This document shows, one piece after another, positions 55,986 through 64,000 of a stretch of DNA of 64,000 nucleotides. Origin of the DNA: Pseudomonas sp. NCCP-436 (GTDB lineage Bacteria > Pseudomonadota > Gammaproteobacteria > Pseudomonadales > Pseudomonadaceae); assembly GCF_019656335.1 (NCBI RefSeq), contig NZ_BPLZ01000009.1:1-64000 (forward strand), in the 5' to 3' direction. Under the pieces are notes generated by a model, which did no database searches, had not been told where the DNA came from, and worked only from the letters and a program-made list of their open reading frames with translations. The position numbers and the translations under genes were made by a program. The first letter of the stretch is position 1. Every line of letters begins with the position of its first letter.

Positions 55986-57041
55986 CTACACCGACGCTCC
56001 GGCAGCGAAGCCACGGGCTAGTTCACGAGTCAGCTCAGCGGCGGGGAGCGGTCGGCACAGTGGCGCACTTTGACCGGCCCAGAGTGGCGAGAAATCGCTG
56101 TTGCCGCGCGCCTCGGCGGCTGCTCGCAATGGGGCGATGGCTGCCGTGGCCAGGGGGAAGACTGGCGCCTGCGGCTGAAGCGGCCCCTGCTCGCGCATCA
56201 GGCGGTTGACGATGCCGCGTGCAGGACGACCGCTGAACAGGTTGGTCAGCGCCGTATGGCGTGCCGCCGGGCTCTGCAATGCGGCCCGATGAAGGGGGCC
56301 GGTGGCGGCCTCCGGGCACAGCAGGTAGGCCGTGCCCACCTGTACGCCGGCTGCGCCGAGGGCCATGGCCGCTGCTACGCCGCGGGCATCGCCGATGCCT
56401 CCGGCGGCGATCACCGGTACATTCAGGACATCGACCAGTTGCGGTAGCAAGGCAAAAGTGCCGAGCTGACGGCTGAGATCGTGCTCGAGAAAGTGGCCGC
56501 GATGGCCTCCTGCTTCAAGGCCTTGGGCGATCACCGCATCGACGCCACGTTCCTGCAACCATAGCGCTTCGTTCAGGGTGGTGGCGCTGGATAGGATCCT
56601 TGCCCCGCTACGACGCACGCGCTCCAGCAGTGACGCCTCCGGTAGGCCGAAGTGAAAACTCACCACTGCCGGACGGAATTCCTCTACCAGCTCGGCCGTC
56701 TCGGCATTGAACGGCAGACGGCCTGGGCCGCTGGGGGGACTGGTCGGATCCAGTCCCAGCTCGGCGTAGTAGGGGGTCAGTAGCTGGCGCCAGGCCGACT
56801 CGCGAGAGGCATCGGCTTGTGGCAATGAATGACAGAAGAAATTCAGATTGAACGGTCGCGCGGTCAGCGAGCGCATGGCCTGCAGTTCCTTGCGCAGTGC
56901 CTCGGCGCTGAGCATGGCAGCAGGAATCGAGCCAAGCGCGCCGGCAACGCATACGCTGGCCGCCAGACGATGATCCTGAGATCCGGCCATCGGGGCCTGA
57001 ATCAGCGGCAGTTCACAGCCGAACAGGGCGGTAAGGGACAT
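55986..57041 (-). CDS. Nitronate monooxygenase family flavoprotein
   Basis: A 351-residue FMN-dependent TIM-barrel protein that oxidises alkyl nitronates such as propionate 3-nitronate. ELPLIQAPMAG is the N-terminal signature. GVDAVIAQGLEAGGHRGHF includes the flavin-phosphate site and the catalytic-type His region, and VPVIAAGGIGDARGVAAAMA and GAAGVQVGTAYLLC complete the phosphate-binding loops. It follows an 81-base gap from the acyl-CoA dehydrogenase and probably detoxifies nitronates. Confidence 0.9.
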   Translation of the reverse strand: MSLTALFGCELPLIQAPMAGSQDHRLAASVCVAGALGSIPAAMLSAEALRKELQAMRSLTARPFNLNFFCHSLPQADASRESAWRQLLTPYYAELGLDPTSPPSGPGRLPFNAETAELVEEFRPAVVSFHFGLPEASLLERVRRSGARILSSATTLNEALWLQERGVDAVIAQGLEAGGHRGHFLEHDLSRQLGTFALLPQLVDVLNVPVIAAGGIGDARGVAAAMALGAAGVQVGTAYLLCPEAATGPLHRAALQSPAARHTALTNLFSGRPARGIVNRLMREQGPLQPQAPVFPLATAAIAPLRAAAEARGNSDFSPLWAGQSAPLCRPLPAAELTRELARGFAAGASV

Positions 57042-57357
57042 GGCAAGGCTCCTGTTTCAGGGGGCGGATGGGGTTAACAGAGCGCCACGACCACAGCAGC
57101 GATCCGCACAGTACTATGCTGGTAAGGCTGTAGAGGGCGGCGCTCCAGTGCTCCACCAGCCAGAGGCAAACGCTGTACAGGCTGATCATTAACGCAGACA
57201 AGCGCAAGCCCCGGCTCAGTCAGGTTGGGACATGGTTATTAGCCTGCTGCTGTAGCGATAGGGGGCACGATTCTCCCGGCGCCCAGCACGTCGGATAAAT
57301 CGTCGCCGGGAGATTCCCGGTGCTCTGGTAAACTTGCCGACCGTTTCGGAGAGCCTT
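57042..57357. other. Divergent intergenic region with a GC-rich inverted repeat
   Basis: The 316 bases separate the nitronate monooxygenase and rlmJ starts. CTCCCGGCG (57273-57281) and CGCCGGGAG (57304-57312) form a perfect 9-bp inverted repeat 46 bases before the rlmJ ATG, and the repeat continues outward with one mismatch. The loop is 22 bases. A hydrophobic open frame on the minus strand (57013-57189) lacks a ribosome site and was not called. No other gene is visible. Confidence 0.4.
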
Positions 57358-58200
57358 ATGAACTACCGCCACGCCTTCCATGCCGGCAACCATGCCGATG
57401 TGCTCAAGCACCTGGTTCTGACCCGCCTGATCGCCCTGCTGTCGCGCAAGGATGCACCCTTCGCCTACCTCGACAGCCATGCCGGTGTCGGCCTCTATGA
57501 CCTGCACGCCGATGAGGCCAGTCGTACCGGTGAATACCTCGAAGGCATCGCTCGTTTGTGGCAGGCCACGCAGTTGCCGGATGCGGTGGAGGCCTATCTG
57601 GAAGTGGTGCGGGCAATGAATCCGGATGGCGTTCTGCGCTACTACCCCGGCTCGCCCGAGCTGGCACGCCTGCTTAGTCGCGAACAGGATCGTCTGCAGT
57701 TCAACGAGAAACATCCGGAGGACGGCTTCCTGCTCAAGGACAACATGCGCGGCGATCGCCGCGTGGCTGTACACCGGGGTGAAGGCTGGCATGTGCCGAG
57801 AGCGCTGATGCCGACACGGGAGAAGCGCGTTTTGTTGCTGATTGATCCGCCCTTCGAGCAGCCTGACGAGCTGCAGCGCTGTGTCGAAGCGCTGAATGAA
57901 GCTCATGGCCGCATGCGCCAGGCCATCGTAGCGATCTGGTATCCGATCAAGGACATCGGCCAGTTGGAGCGTTTCTATCGTGATCTGCACAACAGCGCTG
58001 CACCGAAAATGCTGCGTGCCGAGCTGTATGTCCATGCCCCGGACGATGCCGGTCGCCTGACCGGCTCGGGGCTGGCCATCAGCAATCCGCCCTGGGGGTT
58101 GGAGGATGAGCTGCGTCAGTTGCTGCCGTGGCTTGCCGAGGCGCTGGGCCAGAGCCAGGGCGGCTGGCGGCTGGACTGGCTGATTGCAGAGCAGGGATAA
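57358..58200 (+). CDS. rlmJ: 23S rRNA (adenine-2030-N6)-methyltransferase RlmJ
   Basis: A 280-residue Rossmann-fold methyltransferase that modifies A2030 of 23S rRNA. MNYRHAFHAGNHADVLKHLV is the invariant start that binds SAM. LDSHAGVGLYDL is the SAM loop, LIDPPFEQPDEL is the catalytic DPPF motif, and the end contains ISNPPWGLEDELRQLLPWL. Length equals the E. coli protein. The ATG follows GGAGAG. Confidence 0.96.
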   Translation: MNYRHAFHAGNHADVLKHLVLTRLIALLSRKDAPFAYLDSHAGVGLYDLHADEASRTGEYLEGIARLWQATQLPDAVEAYLEVVRAMNPDGVLRYYPGSPELARLLSREQDRLQFNEKHPEDGFLLKDNMRGDRRVAVHRGEGWHVPRALMPTREKRVLLLIDPPFEQPDELQRCVEALNEAHGRMRQAIVAIWYPIKDIGQLERFYRDLHNSAAPKMLRAELYVHAPDDAGRLTGSGLAISNPPWGLEDELRQLLPWLAEALGQSQGGWRLDWLIAEQG

Positions 58201-58340
58201 CACCGATCATCGCCTATGCTGATCAGTACGGGTTGCAGATCGGCAAGCCTTGCTGAACGCCTTGCAAGCGCGCCGGTCTGACTCGTTGACCACGCCCTCG
58301 TTAAGAAGGTGCGGGACTACCTGATCAGATGAGGTGCTGA

Positions 58341-60245
58341 ATGGATATCACGCGTCGCGACTTTCTCAACGGCGTTGCCATTGCGGTGGCTGCCGGATTG
58401 TTGCCCATTTCCCTGTTGCGGGCCGAGACCAGCCTGCAACACCGCGCTCTGTATTACCCGCCTTCGCTAACTGGTATGCGGGGCAACCACGATGGCTCGT
58501 TCGAAAATGCCCACGCCCTGGGGCGTGGTGGTCGCCAGTTCGATCTGGATGCCGCCAAGTTGGAGGAAACCTACGACCTAGTGGTGGTCGGCGCCGGTAT
58601 CAGTGGCCTGGCGGCGGCGCTGTTCTATCAGCAGCGCTTTGGCGATGATGCGCGCATCCTGATCCTGGACAACCACGACGACTTTGGCGGCCATGCCAAG
58701 CGCAATGAGTTCCACGCCGACGGCACCGAGGTGCTGGCCTATGGCGGCAGCGAATCTCTGCAATCGCCGCGTTCGATCTGGAGCGAGCGGGCGCTGACCC
58801 TGATCCGTGACCTTGGAGTGGATCTGGATCGCCTTGAGGCCGGCTTCGATGTGAATTTCTATCCGGATCTGGGACTGTCGCGTGGGGTGTTTTTTGATCG
58901 TGCCAACTTCGGTGTGGACAAACTGGTGCCAGGTTCGCCGACGCGCAAGGTAGCTGACGACATCCCACCAGATCGCATGAACGCGCGCGGTTACGCCGAG
59001 TTCATCAATGACTTCCCGCTTTCTGAGCATGACCGCAAGGCGCTGATCGAACTGCACCTGTCGCCGAAGGACTATCTGGCCGGCATGAGCGTCGAGGAAA
59101 AGGTGCGCTGGTGCGACCGTAACAGCTACACCACCTTCCTCAAGGATAAAGTCGGCCTGCCGGCCTCGGCCATTCGCTACTTCCAGCAGCAGACCAACGA
59201 CTTCCAGGCCGTGGGCATTGACGCCACCTCATGCACCGATGCGCGCCTGTGTGGTCTCCCGGGATTTGGCGCCATGGGTCTGCCGCCGCTCGATCCGGAG
59301 GCACAGGCCGAACTGGAAGACCCGTATATCTTCCACTTCCCCGATGGCAACGCGACGCTGACGCGTTTGATGGTACGCAAGTTGATCCCGCAGGTCGCAC
59401 CGCCAGGGCACAGCATGGAAGACGTGCAACAGGCCAAGTTCGATTACACCAAGCTGGATTTGCCGCAGGCCAAGGTGGCGCTACGCCTGAACAGTACAGT
59501 GGTCAAGGCGGTCAACCTGGATGTGGACGGCCAACCGATGGCTGATGTGGGCTATGTCCGCGACGGTGAACTGCACAGAATCCGTGCCCGGCATGTGGTG
59601 ATGGCCGGTTACAACATGATGATTCCGTACATAGTCCCTGAGATGCCGCAGGCGCAGAAGGATGCTCTGGCGCAGAACGTCAAGCTGCCGCTGGTGTATG
59701 CCAAGGTGCTGATCCGCAACTGGCGGGCGTTCAAGAACCTCGGCGTGCATGAGGCCTATTGCCCGACGGCGCCGTTCTGCCTGGTCAAACTCGATTACCC
59801 GGTGGACCTGGGTGGCTACAAGCATCCGCGTGATCCGGACAAACCCATCGGCCTGCACCTGATTCAGGTGCCGGTGATGCCCGGCAGCGGCCTGAGTGCC
59901 CGTGATCAGGCACGCAAGGGCCGGGCCTATCTGCTCGGCACGCCCTTTGAGGTGTTCGAGGCGCAAATCCGTGAGCAGCTTCAGGGCATGCTGGGGGCGG
60001 GCGGTTTTGACCACCAGCACGATATCGCCGAGATCACTGTCAACCGCTGGGCCCATGGTTACTCGTATTTCTACAACGGCCTGTTTGACGACGAAGAAAG
60101 CGCCGATCAGATCATCGAGACCGCGCGCCAGCCCATTGGCGTGATCACCATTGCCAACTCAGACTCGGACTGGAACCCCTATGCCCATGCGGCCATCGAT
60201 CAGGCGTATCGGGCGGTGCAGGAATTTACGGACAAGGAGGTGTGA
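58341..60245 (+). CDS. Tat-exported FAD oxidoreductase related to spermidine dehydrogenase (SpdH)
   Basis: A 634-residue flavoprotein. The twin-arginine signal is TRRDFLNGVAIAVAAGLLP with cleavage likely near LRAET. The FAD Rossmann motif is VVVGAGISGLAAA (GxGxxG at 84-89), with LILDNHDDFGGHAKRNEF following, the D-x-x-x-G-G-H-A pattern of the SpdH family. Characterised relatives oxidise spermidine to 1,3-diaminopropane and 4-aminobutanal. The three-haem cytochrome begins one base after the stop, so electrons probably go to it. The polyamine substrate is inferred from family resemblance. Confidence 0.8.
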   Translation: MDITRRDFLNGVAIAVAAGLLPISLLRAETSLQHRALYYPPSLTGMRGNHDGSFENAHALGRGGRQFDLDAAKLEETYDLVVVGAGISGLAAALFYQQRFGDDARILILDNHDDFGGHAKRNEFHADGTEVLAYGGSESLQSPRSIWSERALTLIRDLGVDLDRLEAGFDVNFYPDLGLSRGVFFDRANFGVDKLVPGSPTRKVADDIPPDRMNARGYAEFINDFPLSEHDRKALIELHLSPKDYLAGMSVEEKVRWCDRNSYTTFLKDKVGLPASAIRYFQQQTNDFQAVGIDATSCTDARLCGLPGFGAMGLPPLDPEAQAELEDPYIFHFPDGNATLTRLMVRKLIPQVAPPGHSMEDVQQAKFDYTKLDLPQAKVALRLNSTVVKAVNLDVDGQPMADVGYVRDGELHRIRARHVVMAGYNMMIPYIVPEMPQAQKDALAQNVKLPLVYAKVLIRNWRAFKNLGVHEAYCPTAPFCLVKLDYPVDLGGYKHPRDPDKPIGLHLIQVPVMPGSGLSARDQARKGRAYLLGTPFEVFEAQIREQLQGMLGAGGFDHQHDIAEITVNRWAHGYSYFYNGLFDDEESADQIIETARQPIGVITIANSDSDWNPYAHAAIDQAYRAVQEFTDKEV

Positions 60246-60246
60246 C

Positions 60247-61437
60247 ATGAGGGTATTAGCAAGTGTCGCCCTGCTGGGACTGCTGCCGCTGGCCAGCTAT
60301 GGCGCCGACGGTGAATACCTGGCGCGTGCCGGTGACTGCACGGCGTGCCATACCGCGCCTGGCGGTCAATTCATGGCCGGCGGTGTGCCGTTCGATACGC
60401 CCATCGGCCGTATCTACTCCACCAATATCACCCCCGATAAAGAACACGGCATCGGCGCCTACAGCTTCGAGCAATTCAACCGGGCGATGCGCGAGGGGGT
60501 TGCCGCCTCTGGTCATGCGCTGTATCCGGCCATGCCTTACACCAGCTATGCGCGCCTGAGCGAGTCGGACATGCGCGCGCTGTATGACTACTTTATGCAG
60601 CAGGTGCCGGCTCAGCCAGTCGCGAATCGGGACAGCGATATCCCCTGGCCGCTGTCGATGCGCTGGCCGCTGCACGTCTGGCGCTGGATGTTCCATGACG
60701 ATGCGCCGTTCGAGCCGGCGGCCGGGCAATCGGAGGCCTACAACCGCGGTGCCTATCTGGTTGAAGGACTGGGCCACTGCGGTGCCTGCCACACGCCGCG
60801 TGGCTGGGCCATGCAGGAAAAGGCGCAGAACGCTGCCAGCGAGCAGTTCCTTGCCGGCGCCGACCTGGACGGCTGGTGGGCCAGCAACCTGCGCGAGGCG
60901 CACTTCAGTGCCGAAGACCTGGCGCAACTGCTCAAGACCGGGCGCTCGGCGCACTACAGTGTCAGTGGCCCGATGGCCGATGTGATCAGCCACAGCACCC
61001 AGTACCTGACTGACGAGGATCGCGCGGCAATTGGCGAATACCTGGTGGCGATTGCCGATCAGCCGGTCTCACAGACGGCGAACACGGCCAGCAGCCGTGA
61101 AGCCGGCCAGGCTGCGGCTGGCACCTACGCCAGCCTGTGTTCGGTGTGCCATGGCCGTGAGGGCGAGGGCGTGGAGTTTGTGGTGCCGGCTCTGGCGGGC
61201 AATCCGACCGTTATCGCTCAGGATCCCAACAGCCTGTTGCAGGTGTTGCTCAACGGTACACACAGCCCGCGTACCGAGGAGCAGATGGGCTACGCCATGC
61301 CCGGTTACGGCTGGCGCATGGATGACAGCCAGTTGGCGGAGTTGGCCAATTACCTGCGCGGTCAGTGGGGCAATCAGGCTGCGGCCGTCAGCGCCAGTCA
61401 GGTGGCTGCGTTGCGTGGTCAGCAGCGCGCCCACTAG
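60247..61437 (+). CDS. Three-haem cytochrome c (dehydrogenase electron-acceptor subunit type)
   Basis: A 396-residue periplasmic protein. The signal peptide is MRVLASVALLGLLPLASYGA. Three CXXCH haem c sites are CTACH (31-35), CGACH (178-182) and CSVCH (298-302), the layout of the cytochrome subunits of membrane-bound alcohol, gluconate and sorbitol dehydrogenases. GQFMAGGVPFDTPIGRIYST and NITPDKEHGIG match this group. A perfect AAGGAGGTG ribosome site lies in the end of the upstream gene. It likely passes electrons from the flavoprotein to the quinone pool or terminal oxidases. Confidence 0.88.
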   Translation: MRVLASVALLGLLPLASYGADGEYLARAGDCTACHTAPGGQFMAGGVPFDTPIGRIYSTNITPDKEHGIGAYSFEQFNRAMREGVAASGHALYPAMPYTSYARLSESDMRALYDYFMQQVPAQPVANRDSDIPWPLSMRWPLHVWRWMFHDDAPFEPAAGQSEAYNRGAYLVEGLGHCGACHTPRGWAMQEKAQNAASEQFLAGADLDGWWASNLREAHFSAEDLAQLLKTGRSAHYSVSGPMADVISHSTQYLTDEDRAAIGEYLVAIADQPVSQTANTASSREAGQAAAGTYASLCSVCHGREGEGVEFVVPALAGNPTVIAQDPNSLLQVLLNGTHSPRTEEQMGYAMPGYGWRMDDSQLAELANYLRGQWGNQAAAVSASQVAALRGQQRAH

Positions 61438-61444
61438 TCGGACG

Positions 61445-61469
61445 GTACCGGGTTATGACAGCCCGGTAC
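61445..61469. terminator. 8-bp perfect hairpin between the cytochrome gene and msrA
   Basis: GTACCGGG (61445-61452) and CCCGGTAC (61462-61469) flank a 9-base loop between the convergent stop codons. No T tract on either side, so it is a weak or rho-assisted terminator. Confidence 0.4.
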
Positions 61470-61476
61470 GTGCAGC

Positions 61477-62124
61477 CTAGGCCGGCAGGCATATCCCGGT
61501 GCCGCGCAGGCCGCAGTAACCGTCAGGATTTTTCGCCAGGTATTGCTGGTGATAGGTCTCGGCGTAATAGAAGTCTGGTGCCAGACGTATTTCCGTGGTG
61601 ATCTGGCCCAGCCCTGCGTCGTTCAATGCCTGCTGGTATTGCGCTGCACTGGCCTGAGCCAGTGCCAACTGGGCAGCGTCTCTGCAGTACAGGGCCGAGC
61701 GATACTGGGTGCCCAGGTCGTTACCCTGGCGCATGCCCTGGGTTGGGTCGTGAGCTTCCCAGAACACCTTGAGGAGTGTCGCGAAACTGGTCTGTTGCGG
61801 ATCGAACACCACCAGTACTACTTCGGTGTGCCCGGTCAGGCCGGAGCAGACTTCTTCGTAGGTGGGGTTGGGGGTGTGGCCGCCGGCATAACCCACGGCT
61901 GTACTGAACACTCCTGGCTGCTGCCAAAAGCGCCGCTCGGCACCCCAGAAACATCCCAGGCCGAATACGGCCTGCTGCAGTCCGGCGGGGAAGGGCGGCT
62001 TGATCGGATTGCCATTGACATGGTGATGGTCGGCGACTAGCAGGGGCTCGGCACGGCCTGGCAGTGCCTGTTCGGCGGTTGGTAGGGCGTGTTTGTTGAC
62101 GAGAATCTGGGAGCGCAGGGCCAT
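61477..62124 (-). CDS. msrA: Peptide methionine sulfoxide reductase MsrA
   Basis: A 215-residue enzyme that reduces S-methionine sulfoxide in proteins. The active-site motif is [13 protein letters not shown] with Cys58. [25 protein letters not shown] and [12 protein letters not shown] are family blocks, and [12 protein letters not shown] near the C-terminus supplies resolving cysteines. It has the 50-residue N-terminal extension typical of E. coli-type MsrA. Reduction by thioredoxin links it in function to trxC elsewhere in the window. Confidence 0.96.
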   Translation of the reverse strand: MALRSQILVNKHALPTAEQALPGRAEPLLVADHHHVNGNPIKPPFPAGLQQAVFGLGCFWGAERRFWQQPGVFSTAVGYAGGHTPNPTYEEVCSGLTGHTEVVLVVFDPQQTSFATLLKVFWEAHDPTQGMRQGNDLGTQYRSALYCRDAAQLALAQASAAQYQQALNDAGLGQITTEIRLAPDFYYAETYHQQYLAKNPDGYCGLRGTGICLPA

Positions 62125-62174
62125 GGCGGTTTCCTGAAAGTGATTGAAATGTGAACTGCGCAGCGTGCCGTGTA

Positions 62175-64000
62175 TTAAGTTCGCTGGCTGGTCTTTGGCC
62201 GGCGGGGATAGCGGCGCAGGCTGTCAATCAGCTCGCGGCCGGGAATCGGTTTGTCGAACAGATAACCCTGGCCGATATCACACTGCTGGCGGCGAAGGAA
62301 GCCAAGTTGTGCGGCGCTTTCGATGCCTTCGGCCACCACCTTGAGCTTGAGGTTGTGAGCCATGGCGATCACGGCAGAGGTGATTTCCATGTCGTCCTGG
62401 TTCTCAGGGATGTCCTTGATGAAGCTGCGATCGATCTTGATCACGTCGATGGGAAACTTCTTCAGGTAGCTCAGTGACGAGTAGCCGGTGCCGAAGTCGT
62501 CCATGGCCAGGGTCAGGCCCAGGCTCTTGAGCTGGGCGAGCTGGTGGCGGGTGTTTTCGGTAGCTTCCAGCAGCAGGCTCTCTGTAAGCTCCAGCTCCAG
62601 CAACCTGGGATCGAGATTTTCTTCTTCGAGTATGGCGCTGATCGAGCCCAGCAGATCCGGATCCGAAAATTGCTTGGGCGAAAGGTTAATGGCCACTTGC
62701 AGGTCGCCCAGACCGATAGTGGCGATCTGTCGGCTCATACGACAGGCCTGGCGGATTACCCATTTGCCGATGGGGATGATCAGCCCGGTTTCCTCGGCCA
62801 CACCGATGAACTGATCCGGACGGATCATGCCTTTTTCCGGATGCTGCCAGCGCAGCAGTGCCTCCAGGCCGAGCAACTGCCCGGTTTTCAGGCACAGCTT
62901 GGGCTGATAGAAAACCTCCAACTGATTCTGGGTCAGTGCACGACGCAGGTTGCTCTCGACGAAAAGCTTGTAGTTGGCCTCGGCGTTCAGGGCTTCGGTG
63001 AACAGTTGTACCTGATGTTTGCCGTTAGCCTTGGCCTTGTGCAAGGCAAGGCCGGCGTTCTTCATCAGGGTTTGCGGGTCATCGCCATGTTGCGGCGCGA
63101 TGGCCAGGCCCACCGAACCGGTGATGTTGATCAACTGGTTATCGACAAACAGTGGTCTGTCCAGCGTCTGCAGCACCTGATGGGCGATGTGCTGGGCGGC
63201 AGCCTGGTCGCAGCCGTCGAGCAAAATGGCGAATTCGTTACTGGCAAAGCGAGCCAGGCTGCCTTGTTCACCCAGGCTGTTGCGCAGGCGACGGGCCAAA
63301 GCAGAGAGTAGTTTGTCGCCGGTTTGGTGGCCGAGGCTGTCGTTGATTCTCTTGAAGTTATCGATGTCTACCAGCAACAGGCCTATCGGTGTGGGGCTAC
63401 CGGAGGCGAAGCGTTGCTCCAGGCTGCGGATGAAGGCCGGGCGGTTGCCCAGGTTGGTCAGATTGTCGGTGTAGGCCAGGCGTTCGATGCGCTGCTGTGC
63501 CAGCTTGGATTCGGTGATGTCCTCGTAGATGCCGATGTAATGGGTCAGCTCGCCGTTGTCGCCATAGACCTTGGAAAGCGACAGGTGACCCCAGTAGGGC
63601 TCCTGATTCTTGCGCCGGCTGCGAAACTCGCCTTGCCAACTGCTGTGTTCGGCCAGGTTCGATTGGGTGTCGAATAGCAGGTCGCTGAGGCTGGAAAGGG
63701 CTGGCAGATCCGATAGGTGACGGCCACAGACTTCCTCGCTGCTGTACAGGGTGATGGCGGTGAAGCTCGGGTTGACGTATTCCACCCGGCCTTGGCGATC
63801 CACCAGGAGGAAGGCGCTGGCGCTTTGCTCGACGGCTCGCTGGAACAGATGCAGGGCATGGGCAGCACTGCGCCGCTGCTGACTGATGAGCACCTGGGCG
63901 AAATGGTCGGCCAGCTCGCCCGCGAAGGCAATTTCGTCAGCCTGCCAGGTACGCGGGACACCGGCATGTTCGAGGCAGAGAACCCCGACAACCTCGCCGT
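62175..64000 (-). CDS. dipA: GAF-PAS-GGDEF-EAL cyclic-di-GMP protein (DipA-like), N-terminus outside window
   Basis: About 608 residues are visible and the frame stays open to the window edge. The order is the end of a GAF domain ([20 protein letters not shown]), a PAS domain ([20 protein letters not shown]), a GGDEF-type domain ([17 protein letters not shown]) and an EAL domain ([20 protein letters not shown]). The GGDEF motif is degenerate (ASNEF), so cyclase activity is unlikely. The EAL motif is kept, along with [19 protein letters not shown], so phosphodiesterase activity is likely. The msrA neighbour matches dipA in P. aeruginosa. Confidence 0.85.
   Translation of the reverse strand, partial: GEVVGVLCLEHAGVPRTWQADEIAFAGELADHFAQVLISQQRRSAAHALHLFQRAVEQSASAFLLVDRQGRVEYVNPSFTAITLYSSEEVCGRHLSDLPALSSLSDLLFDTQSNLAEHSSWQGEFRSRRKNQEPYWGHLSLSKVYGDNGELTHYIGIYEDITESKLAQQRIERLAYTDNLTNLGNRPAFIRSLEQRFASGSPTPIGLLLVDIDNFKRINDSLGHQTGDKLLSALARRLRNSLGEQGSLARFASNEFAILLDGCDQAAAQHIAHQVLQTLDRPLFVDNQLINITGSVGLAIAPQHGDDPQTLMKNAGLALHKAKANGKHQVQLFTEALNAEANYKLFVESNLRRALTQNQLEVFYQPKLCLKTGQLLGLEALLRWQHPEKGMIRPDQFIGVAEETGLIIPIGKWVIRQACRMSRQIATIGLGDLQVAINLSPKQFSDPDLLGSISAILEEENLDPRLLELELTESLLLEATENTRHQLAQLKSLGLTLAMDDFGTGYSSLSYLKKFPIDVIKIDRSFIKDIPENQDDMEITSAVIAMAHNLKLKVVAEGIESAAQLGFLRRQQCDIGQGYLFDKPIPGRELIDSLRRYPRRPKTSQRT

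Noticed and set aside
57013..57189. A 58-codon hydrophobic open frame starting at ATG 57189 (minus strand)
   Set aside because: It could encode a small membrane peptide, but it has no ribosome binding site and overlaps the start of the nitronate monooxygenase gene, so it is not supported.

Overview
The window is chromosomal DNA from a Pseudomonas-type gammaproteobacterium. The evidence is the medium-chain-length PHA cluster (phaC1, phaZ, phaD, phaF, phaI), the pilMNOPQ-aroK-aroB block, the ubiE-ubiJ-ubiB / hisI-hisE / tatABC block, and protein sequences close to P. aeruginosa families as I remember them. Much of the gene order matches, from memory, the PA5017-PA5071 part of the P. aeruginosa chromosome. 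I cannot name the species.

Region by region. 1-720: right-hand part of an IS3-family insertion sequence that runs off the left edge. 773-6611 (minus strand): rsmE, tatCBA, hisE, hisI, ubiB, ubiJ and ubiE, packed with 4-base overlaps. 6752-11813: the PHA storage block, with a small granule-region gene, phaI and phaF on plus and phaC1, phaZ and phaD on minus; the second synthase gene phaC2 that normally lies between phaZ and phaD is absent. 12099-19286 (minus): DUF971 gene, hslU, hslV, a SPOR-domain gene, argS and priA. 19445-22029 (plus): rpmE, a secreted thermonuclease-like protein and malic enzyme, closed by a very strong bidirectional terminator facing ponA. 24670-32868 (plus): pilMNOPQ (type IV pilus alignment complex and secretin), aroK, aroB and a DamX-like ATPase/SPOR protein. 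33106-39004 (plus): gltB and gltD. 39053-41419 (minus): an accessory sulfur-scavenging pair (flavin monooxygenase and sulfonate-binding protein) between gltD and hemE.

41649-43613 (plus): hemE and an orphan ParA-type ATPase. 43636-57041 (minus): DUF4442 thioesterase-like protein, trxC, metY, a TauE/SafE exporter, selO, an MscK-type channel, an NhaP2-type antiporter, an acyl-CoA dehydrogenase and a nitronate monooxygenase. 57358-61437 (plus): rlmJ, then an accessory pair made of a Tat-exported spermidine-dehydrogenase-like flavoprotein and a three-haem cytochrome c. 61477-64000 (minus): msrA and the start-truncated GAF-PAS-GGDEF-EAL gene resembling dipA.

Most of the window is core housekeeping DNA. 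The parts that depart from it are the IS3 element, the shortened PHA cluster, the two accessory redox pairs, and several RNA-level structures: a terminator lying inside a signal-peptide coding region, a hairpin that buries the trxC ribosome binding site, and a palindromic operator in front of malic enzyme. No tRNA, rRNA, CRISPR array or prophage was seen.
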